From Ryuthela nishihirai (lineage: Eukaryota; Arthropoda; Arachnida; Araneae; Heptathelidae), in assembly GCA_038380435.1 (NCBI GenBank), contig JAWZYU010000004.1:24402001-24466000 (forward strand): a stretch of 64,000 nucleotides of DNA, written 5' to 3'. Under the pieces are notes generated by a model that worked only from the letters and a program-made list of their open reading frames with translations, searched no databases and was not told where the DNA came from. The translations under genes and the position numbers were made by a program. Below, piece after piece: positions 1 through 10,869 of this stretch. Position 1 is the stretch's first letter. The number at the start of each line of letters is the position of its first letter.

Positions 1-90
1 TTTTCTGTTGTTTTACCACTTTTCAATGTTGAAACTGTATTTTAACTTTTGGTTACGGGGTTCGATGTCTTTTATCTTTTATATTATCTT

Positions 91-160
91 TTGTTTGGCG
101 CATTATGGCCTTGTTGCCGATGCGCCATTAAACCCCAAACAACCAACCAACCAACCAGCC
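91..160. repeat. Short repeat with CCAA tract
   Basis: A 7-bp inverted repeat (GGCGCAT at 97-103, ATGCGCC at 120-126) is followed by an AAACCCC stretch and a run of about four CCAA units. It abuts the RTE fragment. It looks like the end of a small dispersed repeat, but no second copy is seen in the window. Confidence 0.35.
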
Positions 161-2806
161 ATTCAAAGCAACTGAAGCACTATCTGCCTGACCAATTTTT
201 AATCACTTTTGTCCTTTTATCTGTTTATCACCAAACCTATTCTATTACCATTCTCATTAACAACCCTAATGAAAGAATTCATTTCACCATCATTGCCAAC
301 AGGGCCAAATCATCTGTGTAATCTAAATCAGAAATTTTGAAATTTCCAGACCATTTAAGGCCAAAATCTTTCCCTTGCAAAAATTTCCCATAACATAATC
401 AATAACCAAACAGGAAAGGAGACAAAATGCACCTTGTCTAACTCCACTAGTAATGCTAAACCAATTGCTGAAAGACATACCAACTCTCACACATGACTCA
501 GTGTTATTATAGAGAGCTTTCATTATACTAACTAACTTAGTTATTCCATATGATCTAAGGGGTGGGGATGGCTCAGTCAGTAGCGCGCCAGGCTCGTAAT
601 CTGTAGTTCCCAGGTTCGAGTCCCAGCTGGGTCAGCGTTGAGATTTATCTCCGCAAAATTCCCCACCCTGTCCACGGTCAGTAGGGGACACTGATGGGCT
701 TGAAAAGGCCGCCGTCCGTCGGATGGGACGTTAAGCCGTGGCCCCGTATGCGGGAGAGCCATACCCTGTGCACGTTAAAGAACACGCTGGATGGCCTTGA
801 CGGGAGGCTACCATCTGTCTCCCAACAGCTGTTCCAGTGGGTCCCCTCCCCCAACCTTCTCTGAGCCTTCGGGATCCATGTGACCTGGCCATTTAGCCCA
901 TGGTGTGAAAAAAGTGCCGCTCAGAGGTAAAACAACCCAACAACCCAACCCATATGATCTAATGATCAACCATAGATTTTTTTCGATCAACAGAGTCAAA
1001 AACCTTTTTGAAATCCACAAAGCTAGTAACCATAGGTTTCTGAAACTCTAAATATTTCTCAAGAATCTGCCTAAGTGAAAATATATGATCTACACATCCC
1101 CTACCACTTCTGAACCCATATTGCTCATCCATTAGCAAAGAATCTTAATTCTGTTAAGCACAATCATGCAGAGAACTTTGCCTGAACAGAAAATATGGTC
1201 ATCACAAGAACTATGATCACCTATTTTCAAAATAGGTATAATAATAGCTCTGGTAAAATCCTTAGGAACAGTGCCTTTATCATAAAGACATTTAAAATTT
1301 CAGTCATCCATCTGATAACCGAAACATTCCCAGTTCTAAGCATTTCAGTAGTAATTTCATCTATCCCTGGATGATTTACGTAATTTGAGTTAGAAATAGC
1401 GAAAATAATTTCAGACTCTGATATAGGGCCAACATTAAAGCCAGTAATGCATCTAATTCTAAACAATGGGAATAGAACTAACCTCATTGTTTAGAACATC
1501 ACTGTAATGCTCAGCCCACCTAGCCATGACAGGATCCTCATCTTCTTTAACCTTACGATGTTTATCCTTCAATCCCTGTATATCTGTCCGCTTTCTACCA
1601 CCAAAACATTAACTATCTGGTACAGCTTTCTGCTGTTGTGCTGTCTAACCGCTTCCTAGGCTTTGTCAGCCACACCATCATGAAACCAAAGATTTGTATC
1701 AGCAGCTAACTGATCCTTTACACCTTTAAGCTCTCTGTAATGCTTTCAATTAGGACTACTAGGGCCTTGATTCTTATTATTCCTGCACTTCCTTCTTTTG
1801 GAAGTAAGTTCCATAGCTTTATCACTCAAATAATTTTGTTTCCTCTGTTCGTTTTTAGTACTGTTAATTTCAAGAAAAACCTTTTTAAAACGGCCCCATT
1901 CTTCTTCAACTTCAACAAACCATGAATGTCAATGACTAATTAACCTATCATGGTAAGCTTTAGCTATAACTGGTCTTTCAGAGCTTCAGAATTAAAGGTA
2001 ATGTTTTTAATCTTAGCACCACTTCTTAAGTTGTGAGATGCTTTTGACAAGATAATGGTCAGATCCAATTTCAGCTCCTCTATATGATCTGGTATTCCTA
2101 ATAGAACTAGCCCATTTGCTGTTAATTAATATATAATCAATCATTTTCTTTGCAGCCCATCAGGTGAAACCCATGTGTACTTATGTATGTCGCAGTGTTT
2201 GTAATAAGTGTTAGTTATTCTCAAACCATTAAGTTTACTTAACTGTAGGAGATGTTGCCCATTGCCATTGGAGCTATCAATGCCAAAAGGGCCTATCATC
2301 CCTCCCCAAAGGTCAGAGTCAGTACCAACTTTGGCACTGAAGTCACGTAGAACAAGGGTAATATCTCTTTTCTTGACAGAATTCAAAATATCCTGAAGTT
2401 GTCCGTAAAACCTATTCTTCTCACTGGCATCATCAGTGGGGGCGTAACAACAGATAACATTCAAGTCTTTAATGTTTGTCTGAAATTTTGCTGTAAGAAA
2501 CCTTTCATTAATGCACTCATATCCTAGAAGAGCATCACTAGCGTGTTTGCTGAGAAGTAAACCTATGCCTTGGAGATGCTTTTTATCTTCCTCAGAAAAG
2601 AGATTTTCAAGATTATTTTTAAGCATCTGACCTTTATCTGTCCATCTAGTCTCTTGCAAGCCAAGAATATCAAGGTTATGAAGGTGGAATTCTTCTGTGA
2701 GGACATTAAGAGAATAATCTCTGTGCAGAGTCCTCGCATACTACCTTTGGAGAGAGAAAACGGTTAGTGGAATGTTTAAAAGAACTATGCTTATTGAGAG
2801 AAGGAA
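161..2806 (-). pseudogene. RTE-like LINE fragment 1 (endonuclease + RT), decayed
   Basis: Read on the minus strand this is a LINE of the same family as the copy at 18.7-22.3 kb. The APE-type endonuclease lies at about 2141-2660 (QETRWTDKGQ start, RDFSAKVGTDSDLWGG, YTWVSPDGL). The middle region and reverse transcriptase follow down to about 161, including FSNWFSITSGVRQG and, near 320-300, the DLDY.DDLALLA catalytic block in damaged form. Frameshifts, small deletions and stops are frequent, so no protein can be made. It retains the 5' part but lacks the family's 3' end with its GAT tail. A SINE (559-950) splits it inside the reverse transcriptase. Family assignment to RTE/RTE-like is from overall ORF layout and the sister copy's trinucleotide tail. 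Confidence 0.85.
559..950 (+). mobile_element. SINE A, full length, with TSD
   Basis: The head is tRNA-derived: box A-like TGGCTCAGTCAGTAGCGCG and box B GGTTCGAGTCC, close to an elongator Met-type tRNA with CGT in the anticodon position. A body of about 300 bp follows, containing the block GTGCACGTTAAAGAACACGC, and the copy ends in an AACAACCCAACAACCCAACC tail. The 12-bp target-site duplication CATATGATCTAA (547-558 and 951-962) proves insertion into the RTE fragment. Confidence 0.93.
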
Positions 2807-3149
2807 GCACCTTTTCAAATGGACATTATATTATTAAGGAATCAAGAAACTATCTTGATTAAAAAACAAAAAAAATATACGTTTTTAATGAGTACCATGA
2901 ATTGGCAAAAGACTTTGGCTTGCACCTAAAAATATTCCTCAGAAAACTGGGAAAAAGAGCCAAATTCAGTATATTGATTGTTTATTTTATGAGCTACAGA
3001 TTGGACAGGCCTAGTTTAGATGTTTCTGCCCCTTTAGAGAAACTAAATTTTAAATTAAGGAAAAAAAACTGAAAAACCACTTTTCCACTTTAAATGATTA
3101 AATTTAAAAACAATAAAATTTCACCATTAAACCTCACATTTATAGCAAA
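2807..3149. other. AT-rich spacer, no feature seen
   Basis: This stretch separates two RTE fragments. No reading frame, repeat end or RNA-like fold was recognised. Confidence 0.5.
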
Positions 3150-3745
3150 TCCTCAGTGGAGGCAGGCATAACAACAGATAACGTTTAAGTGTTTAATGCT
3201 TGTCTGAAATTTAGCTGTAAGAAACCGTTCATTAATGCACTCATATCCTAGAAGAGCATCACTAGTGTGTCTGCTGAGAAGCAAACCTATGCCTCGGAGA
3301 TACTTCTTATCTCCCCTCCCTGAAGAGAGAAATTTAAGATTATTTTTGAGAATCTGACCTTTCCATCTAGTCTTCAAGCCGAGAATATTTAAATTTTAAT
3401 GGTGGAATTTTTGTGTGAGGACATCGAGAATAATTTCTGTGCCTTGTCCGCATTCCAGCTACCTGTAGAGAGAGAATGGTTAGTGGGATGTTTAAAGACT
3501 ATGTTTATTGAGAGAGGAAATGCTGACAATATCAAACAGCCCCGTAATCAGAGCAGGAGGCAAAGACCTGTTTCCCTCACTGCTAAAAGCTGAAGCCATC
3601 TACACTGGAAGACTTCCTCCGATGTAGGTTTGACAATGCCTGTAGAAGCAAGAGTTCAGGTACCTGCGATGGCCTCAGATCACGATTATCCACTAAGTGA
3701 TATAATGTATCCTATGAATTTATTCACTTGGGGTTGTCAACCCAC
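3150..3745 (-). pseudogene. RTE-like LINE fragment 2 (5' UTR + endonuclease start)
   Basis: On the minus strand this carries the 5' untranslated part (3400-3745, matching 19130-19370 of the better copy) and the first part of the endonuclease (3153-3377: KGQILKNNLKFLSSG, LLGYECINERFLTAKFQT). It stops abruptly after the ICCYA motif. It shares orientation with the fragments on either side. Confidence 0.8.
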
Positions 3746-4181
3746 AAACACTATTCCTGGATGATTTATGTAATTTAAGTTTAGAAATAGCCAAAACAAC
3801 TTCAGACTCTGATATAGGGCCAACATTAAAGCCAGTAATTCATCTAGCATCATTCGAAGCAATGGGAATAGAACTAACCTCATTGTGTAGAACATCACTG
3901 TAATGATCAGCCCACCTAGCCATGACAGAATCCTTACCTTCTATAAACTTACCATGTTTATCCTTCAATCCCTGTATACCTGTCCGTTTTCTACCACACA
4001 AAACATTAACTATCTGGGACAGCTCTCTGCTGTTGTGCTGTCTAACTGCTTCCTCGACTTTGTCAGCCAAGATCAAGCTAAAATCCAAGATCAAGCCATC
4101 AAGCCAAAGATTCTTATCAGCAGCTAACTGATCCTTTACATGTTTATTAAGCTCTTAAATAAGCTCGATGTATTTCATATC

Positions 4182-4502
4182 AACTAATAAATCAGCACTT
4201 TAGCGTTGATTTAAATTTTAGAGGAAAAATTGTCTTGATCCGGGTGGAATAAGAACCCACGACCTCCTGATAACATGTCAGGTGCTCTGGACCACTGAGC
4301 TACCGGCTGCTGATCAAGATCTCTAATTAGCGCTATGAACATTCCTTTTATGTTTCATATAGGATCTTGATCGGCAGCCAGTAGCTCAGTGGTCCAGAGC
4401 ACCTGACATGTTATCAGGAGGTTGTGGGTTCGTATCCCACCCGGCTCAAAACAATTTTTCCTCTAAAATTTAAATCGACGCTAAAGTGCTGATTTATTAG
4501 TT
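4182..4502. mobile_element. Palindromic (foldback) element of two opposed tRNA-like halves
   Basis: Two arms of about 140 bp (4182-4321 and 4362-4502) are inverted copies differing at roughly ten positions, around a 40-bp loop. Each arm contains a 73-nt tRNA-like sequence: minus strand 4237-4309 and plus strand 4375-4447. In the right copy the D stem (GCTC/GAGC), anticodon stem (CCTGA/TCAGG, 7-nt loop CATGTTA) and T stem (GTGGG/CCCAC) all pair; the acceptor stem is only partly paired. It sits in an RTE fragment. GTTTATTAAGCTCT on the left and GTTTATTAAACTCT on the right look like a target-site duplication. A decayed relative lies at 44048-44165. Confidence 0.8.
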
Positions 4503-6096
4503 TATTAAACTCTCTGTAATGTTTTCTATTAGGACTAGTAGGGTATTGATTAAGGACATTCCTGCAGTTCTTTCTTTCTGAAATAAGCTCAAGTACCTTA
4601 TCACTCAAATAATTGTGCCTACTCTGCTCCTTTTTTCCTAAAAGAGTACTGTTAGTTTCCAAAAAAGCCTGTTTAAAATGGCTTTCTTTTTTAAAATAAA
4701 TTTCGTTCTTCCTCAACTTCAGTATTATAAAGCAAACTGTGACTGTTATAATGACTAAGTAACCTATCATGGTAAGCTTTAGCTATAACTGGGTCTTTCA
4801 GATCTTCAGTATTAAAGGTAATTTTTTTTAACCCTAGCACAACACTTTTTAAGTTTAATTAAGTTGCAAGACACTTTTAACAAGGTAATGGTCAGATCCA
4901 ATTTCAGCTCCCCTATATGACCTGGTATTCCTAACAGAACTAACCCATTTGCTGTTAATTAATATAAAATCAGTCATATTCTTATGCAGCCCATCAGTTG
5001 AAACCCATGTGTACTTATGTATGTCGCGGTGTTTGTAATAAGTGTTAGTTATTCTGAAACCATTGAGTTTACTTACCTGTAGGAGATGTTGCCCATTGCC
5101 ATTGCAGCTACCAATACCAAAAGGGCCTGTCACTCCTGCCCAAAGGTCAGAGTCAGTACCAACTTTGGCATTGAAGTCACCTAGAACAAGGGTAATATCT
5201 CCTTTCTTGACAGAATTAAAAATATCCTGAAGTTGTTTAAAACTTATCCTTCTCATCCTCATCGGCATCCTCAGTGGGGACATAACAGCAGATAACATTC
5301 AAGTATTTAATGCCTGTCTGAAATTTTGCTGTAAGAAACCTTTCATTAATGCACTCATATACTAGAAGAGCATCACTATCATGTCTGTTGAGAAGCAGAC
5401 ATACACCTTGGTGATGCTTATTGTCGTCCCTCCCTGAAAAGAGAAATTTAAGATTATTTTTAAGAATCTGACCTTTATCTGTCCATCTGGTCTCTTGCAA
5501 GCCGCGAATATCTAAATTATAACGGTGGAATTCTTGTGTGAGGACATCAAGAGAAAAAGCTTTGTACAGAGTCCTCACATTCCAACTACCTATGGAGAGA
5601 AAATGGTTAATGGGATGTTTTAATCGCAGACATGGGGCAAAGACCCATTCCCCCATCTAAAGGCTGAAGCCATCTACACTGAAATACTTGCTCCAATGTA
5701 GGATTTGACAATGCCCATAGAAGCAAGAGTTCAGTTACCTGCGATGGCCTCAGATCAGAATTATCCACCAGCTAATGAAACGTGTCTTGTGAATCTATTC
5801 ACTTGTGGCTGTCAACCCACAAAGAGAAAACAGTGGAAGATTTTCCCTCCACAGAAGCCCACCAGTGCAGCAAAATCAGGATCCATAATCAAGCTCAGAG
5901 CCATATATTTGTCCAGTCCAGTGGGTTTATATGGTCAGTACCAGGACCCTGTGTGGTTGACCACTCCTCAGCAGGGTAGAAAAAGAAAGAAAAGTAGCCA
6001 TAATTGTTCAGATCACTAGGCCATACTGATCTGACAACCATCCTCTTCTCTTAACTTCCACAAGAGAGTATCTTTTTTGAAAGGTACTAACAGTCT

Positions 6097-6310
6097 AGCC
6101 GTCCCGTGGCCGAGGTTAGCGCTCTTGGTTTCTGATATACGGGACCTGGGTTCGAGCCCCGGGTAAGGCATGGATGTGTGTGTTGTTTTTCTGCTGAGGT
6201 CCCGCCATCCTCACAGACCTTCTTCTATGGCGTATTAAACTGACAGGCTCCTGTCAGACCTCTGTGGCAAGCAGCTTCTTGAGGGGGTATTTATTTATTT
6301 TATTTATTTA
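6097..6310 (+). mobile_element. SINE B, full length, with 12-bp TSD
   Basis: This second tRNA-headed SINE family has head GTCCCGTGGCCGAG...GGTTCGAGCCCC, a body with CTGCTGAGGTCC and CTCCTGTCAGACCTCTGTGG, then TTGAGGGGGTATTTATT and a T/A-rich tail. TACTAACAGTCT at 6085-6096 is repeated at 6311-6322. It is inserted in the 5' part of RTE fragment 3. Confidence 0.92.
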
Positions 6311-6352
6311 TACTAACAGTCTGTACCATGAGAAGGCGAGGTCGGACATTAG

Positions 6353-6417
6353 GCACCAATCCCTTGTGACGATGCTAGACCTAGACGGTTCTAAGCATCG
6401 TCACAAGGGATTGGTGC
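6353..6417. repeat. Perfect 24-bp hairpin at RTE 5' edge
   Basis: Arms 6353-6376 and 6394-6417 are exact reverse complements around a 17-nt loop. Against the copy near 18740-18760, one arm appears as an extra insertion beside a shared AGGTCTAGCA block, as if the sequence snapped back and was copied. Confidence 0.85.
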
Positions 6418-6509
6418 ATAGCTCTCCTTCCAGTTACTACCTAGCTACCCTTTACCGACTTGCTTGAAATAAGTTTTCGAAGTCCCTGGATTTATACAGT
6501 TTTATGGAT

Positions 6510-6861
6510 CCTATGAATACGATGACACCATGGCAGCGGAAGGTTAAACACACATAATTTAGTCAAAGATAAGTGTCCTGAATATGCAAATTTCATCTTG
6601 AGACAGAGTTCACTCTACTTTTAAAGATTTGTGTAGCATATGGGACTGTTTCGAAGTAGAGTGGCCAGAAAGTCTTTTAAAGAGAACATATTCTCTATTT
6701 TTGTTCGGATATTACTTTGAAACAGCCCCATATGCTACATAAATTATTAATAGTAGAGTGAAATCTGTCTAAAGATGAAATTTGCGTATTCAAGACACTT
6801 ATTTTTGACTAAATTATGTGTGTTTAACCTTCCGATGCCATGGTGCCATCGTATTCGTAGG
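6510..6861. repeat. Long inverted repeat (foldback-like), ~148-bp arms
   Basis: The arms 6510-6657 and 6712-6861 are imperfect reverse complements (about 90% identical by eye) around a spacer of about 54 bp. Shared blocks include GGAAGGTTAAACACACATAA and GTAGCATATGGG. No coding content, recognised terminal motif or clear target-site duplication is seen, so a foldback transposon and a simple inverted duplication are both possible. Confidence 0.75.
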
Positions 6862-7211
6862 TTCATTGCAGAAAATTTAATTCAAATAAAAACAAATGAC
6901 TATCAAAATTTTTTAATTAACGTGCTGATAAAAATAGCAATGAATTTAAATGATGGAATGATACAGATTCTGATTGAAATCGGCAATGCCTCAAAACTTT
7001 TCAAAATGCCAAAGACAGTTGAACATCGAAACTACTGAGTTTCTGGTTGTATAAAAATTTCGGACTAGGGTGACCACAGTTATAGAGCTTCAAATTTAAT
7101 ACAACTTTCTATTAACAGTGAAGCAAAACGCTGTGTGAGCTTTATAGAAAAATGCATTTTTCTCAATATAAAGAGATTTAAATTTATTTAGTTAGCGACC
7201 AATTTAAATAT

Positions 7212-7363
7212 GCTCGAACCCCGGTACAGGCATGGATGTGTGTGTCGTTTTTCTGCTGAGGTCCTGCCATCCTCTCAGATCTCCTACTGTGGCATATAAA
7301 CTGACAGGCTCCTGTCAGACCTCTATGGCAAGCAGCTGCTTGAGGGGGTATTTTTTTTATTAT
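7212..7363 (+). mobile_element. SINE B, 5'-truncated
   Basis: It starts inside box B (CTCGAACCCCGG), continues through CTGCTGAGGTCC and CTCCTGTCAGACCTC and ends in TTGAGGGGGTATTTTTTTT. Confidence 0.88.
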
Positions 7364-7752
7364 TGGAAAAGTTGGTCGAAGAAATGTTATCAAACTGAGT
7401 ATGTTTGTGGAGTACAGAAGTATGAAATGCTTATATGTAAATATTGTGAAAGTTTCCATTTCATTGATTTATTTTAGCTTCAATTTTGTGTGTGGTTCTG
7501 AGAAAGGGTTCAATTGCACCCAATGGCGGTCCAATACATTTGTCACCCAAAAGCGAATTTTTTGTTGCCGCCCACTCCTCAAAAAACTTATTTTGGGATC
7601 GTAAAGACGATTTTTTTTTTGTGTTATAACTGATTTCATTTTCGCCGCATTAATGGTTCGTACCATTTTTATGGTCATACTATGCTTTTTGGCGACGAGT
7701 ATATTCTACTGATGAGACCTGGGTTCAAATCCCAATTAGAACAAATAATTTA
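7364..7752. other. No feature seen
   Basis: Unique-looking AT-rich sequence with no supportable gene or repeat end. Confidence 0.4.
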
Positions 7753-8370
7753 GTCGTCCCATGGCCGAGTGGTTAGCGCGCTTGGCTACTGATCTAAGGA
7801 ACCTGGGTTCGAGGGGGCGGGGTTGGCTCAGTCGGTAGCGCGCCAGACTCGTAATCTGTAGTTCCCAGGTTCGAGTCCCAGCTGGGTCAGCGTGAGATTT
7901 ATCTCCGCAAAATTCCCCGCCCTGCCCACGGTCAGTAGGGGACACCGATGGGCTTGTAAAGGTCGCCGTCCGTCGGATGGGACGTTAAGCCGTGGCCCCG
8001 TGTGCGGGAGAGACATACCCTGTGCACGTTAAAGAACACGCTGGATGGCCTTGACGGGAGGCTACCATCTGTCTCCCAACAGCTGTTCCAGTGGGTCCCC
8101 TCCTCCAACCTTCTCTGAGCCTTCGGGGTCCATGTGACCTGGCCATTTAGCCCATGGTGTGCAGAAAAGTGCCGCTCAGAGGTAAAACAACCCAACCCAA
8201 CCCTGGGTTCGAGCCCCGGGTAAGGCATGGTTGTTTGTGTCGTTTTTTTGCTGAGGTCCTGCATTCTCTCAAGATCATCTACTGTGGCATATAAACTGAA
8301 GGCTCCTGTCAGACATCTGTGGCAAGCAGCTGCTTGCGGGGGTATTATTATTATTTATTATTTTATATTC
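7753..8370 (+). mobile_element. SINE B interrupted by SINE A
   Basis: The SINE B head (GTCCCATGGCCGAGTGG) runs to 7813 and resumes at 8202, because a complete SINE A was inserted in box B. The remainder runs through the usual body to a TATTATTATTATT tail. Confidence 0.9.
7814..8201 (+). mobile_element. SINE A nested inside SINE B
   Basis: A complete SINE A with box A, box B, GTGCACGTTAAAGAACACGC block and AACAACCCAACCCAAC tail. The 12-bp duplication CCTGGGTTCGAG (7802-7813 and 8202-8213) is part of SINE B, so SINE A inserted later. Confidence 0.95.
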
Positions 8371-8388
8371 TGCCTCTGCATGCGAAAT

Positions 8389-8652
8389 GGGGCGGCGGTG
8401 GCTCAGTTGGTTGTGCGCCAGTCTCAAAATCTGCAGTTCCAGGTTCGAGTTCAATCTGGCCTAGCGTTTACATTTATCTCCACAAAATGTACCCTTACCC
8501 TTGGTCAGTAGGGGACACCGATAGGCTTGCAAAGACCGCCGTCCGTTGGATGTGATGTTAAGCCGTGCCCGTGTGCGGAAGAGCCATACCCTGTGCGCGT
8601 TGAATAACATGCTTGATGGGAGGCTACCATCTGTCTGCCAACAAGCTATCCA
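8389..8652 (+). mobile_element. SINE A, diverged, 3'-truncated
   Basis: The head GGTGGCTCAGTTGGT and GGTTCGAGTTC and the body as far as CTACCATCTGTCTGCCAACA are recognisable, with many substitutions. The 3' third is missing, replaced by unrelated sequence. Confidence 0.85.
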
Positions 8653-8924
8653 TTTTGATAACATGAAGGCCTCACGTGCTACGCATGTGCTTTTAGTCAT
8701 GTCGTTAGCTCTACAATTAAATTTTTGGCTGATGGTAATGGTGATGATGAACGAATCACAAGCTTGGAAACACATGACCTCAAGAAACTCAGTGATGGCA
8801 ATCAGCATAATTGATGCGGAAAACACTCTGAAACTATTAAATTTTTGGAAGATGTTATTAAATATTTAATAATTGAAAATTTATAATGAAAAAGAAAAAG
8901 TCATATGGAAGCCTGTTCAAACGG

Positions 8925-9326
8925 GTTGGGTTGTTGGACTGTTTTATCTCTGAGCGGCACTTTTTTGCACACAATGGGTTATATTAAATGGCCAGGTCAC
9001 ATGGACCCCGAAGGCTCAGAGAAGGTTGGGGGAGGAGACGCATTGGAATAGCTGTTGGGAAACAAATTGTAGCCTCCCGTCAAGGCCATCCAGTGTATTC
9101 TTTAACGTGCACAGGGTATGGTTCTCCCGCATACGGGGCCACGGCTTAACGTCCCATCCGACGGACGGCGGCCTTTCCAAGCCCATCGGTGTCCCCTACT
9201 GACCGTGGGCAGGACGGGGAATTTTGCGGAGATAAATCTCAACGCTGACCCAGCTGGGACTCGAACCTGGGAACTACAGATTACGAGCCTGACGCGCTAC
9301 CGATTGAGCCACCCCCGCCCCTTATA
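8925..9326 (-). mobile_element. SINE A, full length, with TSD
   Basis: A minus-strand copy whose tail is at 8925 and tRNA-like head near 9240-9320. TTCAAACGGG at 8915-8924 and 9327-9336 is the target-site duplication. Confidence 0.93.
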
Positions 9327-9336
9327 TTCAAACGGG

Positions 9337-10869
9337 AGTAGTAATGTCAACAACTTCAATACTGAGGCTACAAGACAAGTTTCTTAACCAAAGTAACAAA
9401 GTTTATTGGGGGGTTTTTTTTGTAACATAAAGTTTTTGTTAACTTCCCGTTTAACTCAAGATTGTTTAGAAAATTTATTTTCAGAATTCGGTCCAAACTA
9501 ATTATTCCAATAGCACTTCAGTTCAAAAACAACTTAAAATTGATATGCTTTTCTCAGTATTTGAAAAAAAAAATCTCGAAAGTTCATGATGGAGAATTTT
9601 TCCTGGTTTTCTTGATGTTGTAAAAAGTTAAAGCATTCAAATAGGCAGACATTAGTTTTGCCCTTAATGTTTTGATCCGCAAATTCAAAGCAAATCTGTG
9701 GCTTGTAATAGAGAACAAAATGTTTTGTATAAAAACTAAATCTTGCAACGAATGCTTCAGTTCTTTGGGTCACAAAATAAAAAATCATTGTTCCTATGCA
9801 CAATCAACTAACTACCGTAAAAGAATATAAATCAAATTCCCTGTTTTATGCAAATGATACGACATTTAATTTTTTTCGCTACAACTGGAAACCATTTTTC
9901 ACTTAAAGGAAACATTTCTACTTCAGAAAAATTTAGATGGCAAAAAAAATTTTTTTTGCCATCTAAATTTTCAAAATTCCAATGATTGTGTTCGTAAAGC
10001 CTCTTTTCTAAATGCCACAATATCAAAATAGTATTAACAAATTCATAATTTTTAGATAAAAAATATTTGGTCTATGCAAAATACGAAAGATTAAAAAAAC
10101 AAAAGGAATGGTCAAGACAGCAAAAGTGTAATGACGAGAGCACTAGCTTCGCAAGTTAGATAAATGTAGAGAACACAACTTGTTAAGTGAGTACATTCTA
10201 GCATTAATGTATTGCATAATATTAGGGGCACTGAAAACGTTAATCTATTTTATTTTAGATTTTCATCAATTGACAATATAAAACTGAATTTACACGTTTT
10301 ATTTTAAATTTATATGATAGTGAATTACTTGAAATAACGTAAAATTTTGCTAATTAAATCATTGGTTAAATTCCGAATCATCATAATAAGGTTGCAAAAT
10401 ATTCAAACAAAATAATTTTAAAATGTTTATTTCTAAATAAATCACTACTAACAATTCAAAAGACTACTCTCCGACTTCTCTAACTATGGATTAAAAGTTC
10501 CTTTTTAAGAAAAATAATATGAATATTATTTTTAAACTTAAAAACTAAAACTAATCGTACGCTGCCCATTTGGCAGTCGTCTCTCCTTTGGCAATAACAT
10601 GGAGACCGGAAGTCCTCGTGTTAGTGCTAATGGAGAAGTTTAAAAATTGAGGGGGGGGGGGATTAAAATTTGGTAATTTTTTGTTAATGTAAATTCAGGA
10701 AATTTTTCTGTAAAAATAATTTTTATCAGATAATCACTTTACATTACTGTCGTAGCAAAATACAGAATCTAAATGCATGTTTCTGTCATTTTATTGCCCC
10801 ACGAAAGTTTTAAAAGCTCGCACTTTATGCTGGTACGTTATTATTTTTTGTGATAAAGTAATTTTCCGA
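9337..10869. other. AT-rich region with one perfect palindrome, no gene seen
   Basis: No splice-bounded coding segment or known repeat is recognised. At 9928-9971 lies a 44-bp perfect palindrome (listed separately). A nine-to-ten G run occurs near 10650. Confidence 0.4.
9928..9971. repeat. 44-bp perfect palindrome
   Basis: Twenty-two bases on each side of the 9949/9950 centre are exact reverse complements with no spacer: TTTAGATGGC followed by eight A, then eight T and GCCATCTAAA. Cruciform-prone; no function is evident. Confidence 0.95.

Larger units (their letters stand above)
3746..6352 (-). pseudogene. RTE-like LINE fragment 3 (5' end to early RT)
   Basis: The minus strand reads from the 5' UTR (about 5660-6352) through the endonuclease (GSWNVRTL, LQETRWTDKGQ at about 5480-5640, LGDFNAKVGTDSDLW, GSDHYLVKSVL at about 4860-4900), the linker region (NYLSDK, RNVLNQYPTSPNRKHYRE at 4500-4640) and the start of the RT region (FNVGPISESE near 3790). 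There it ends. Two later insertions interrupt it: the tRNA-like palindrome at 4182-4502 and a SINE B at 6097-6310. Several frameshifts make it a pseudogene. Loss of the 3' rather than the 5' end is not the usual LINE truncation and points to later deletion. Confidence 0.85.

Noticed and set aside
577..1020. Minus-strand frames across the SINE at 559-950 as proteins
   Set aside because: They are SINE sequence and its junctions with RTE; the same wording recurs at every SINE A copy.
4237..4447. Two functional tRNA genes in divergent orientation
   Set aside because: Both acceptor stems are imperfect, position 33 of the anticodon loop is A rather than T, and a decayed copy with the same palindrome exists at 44048.
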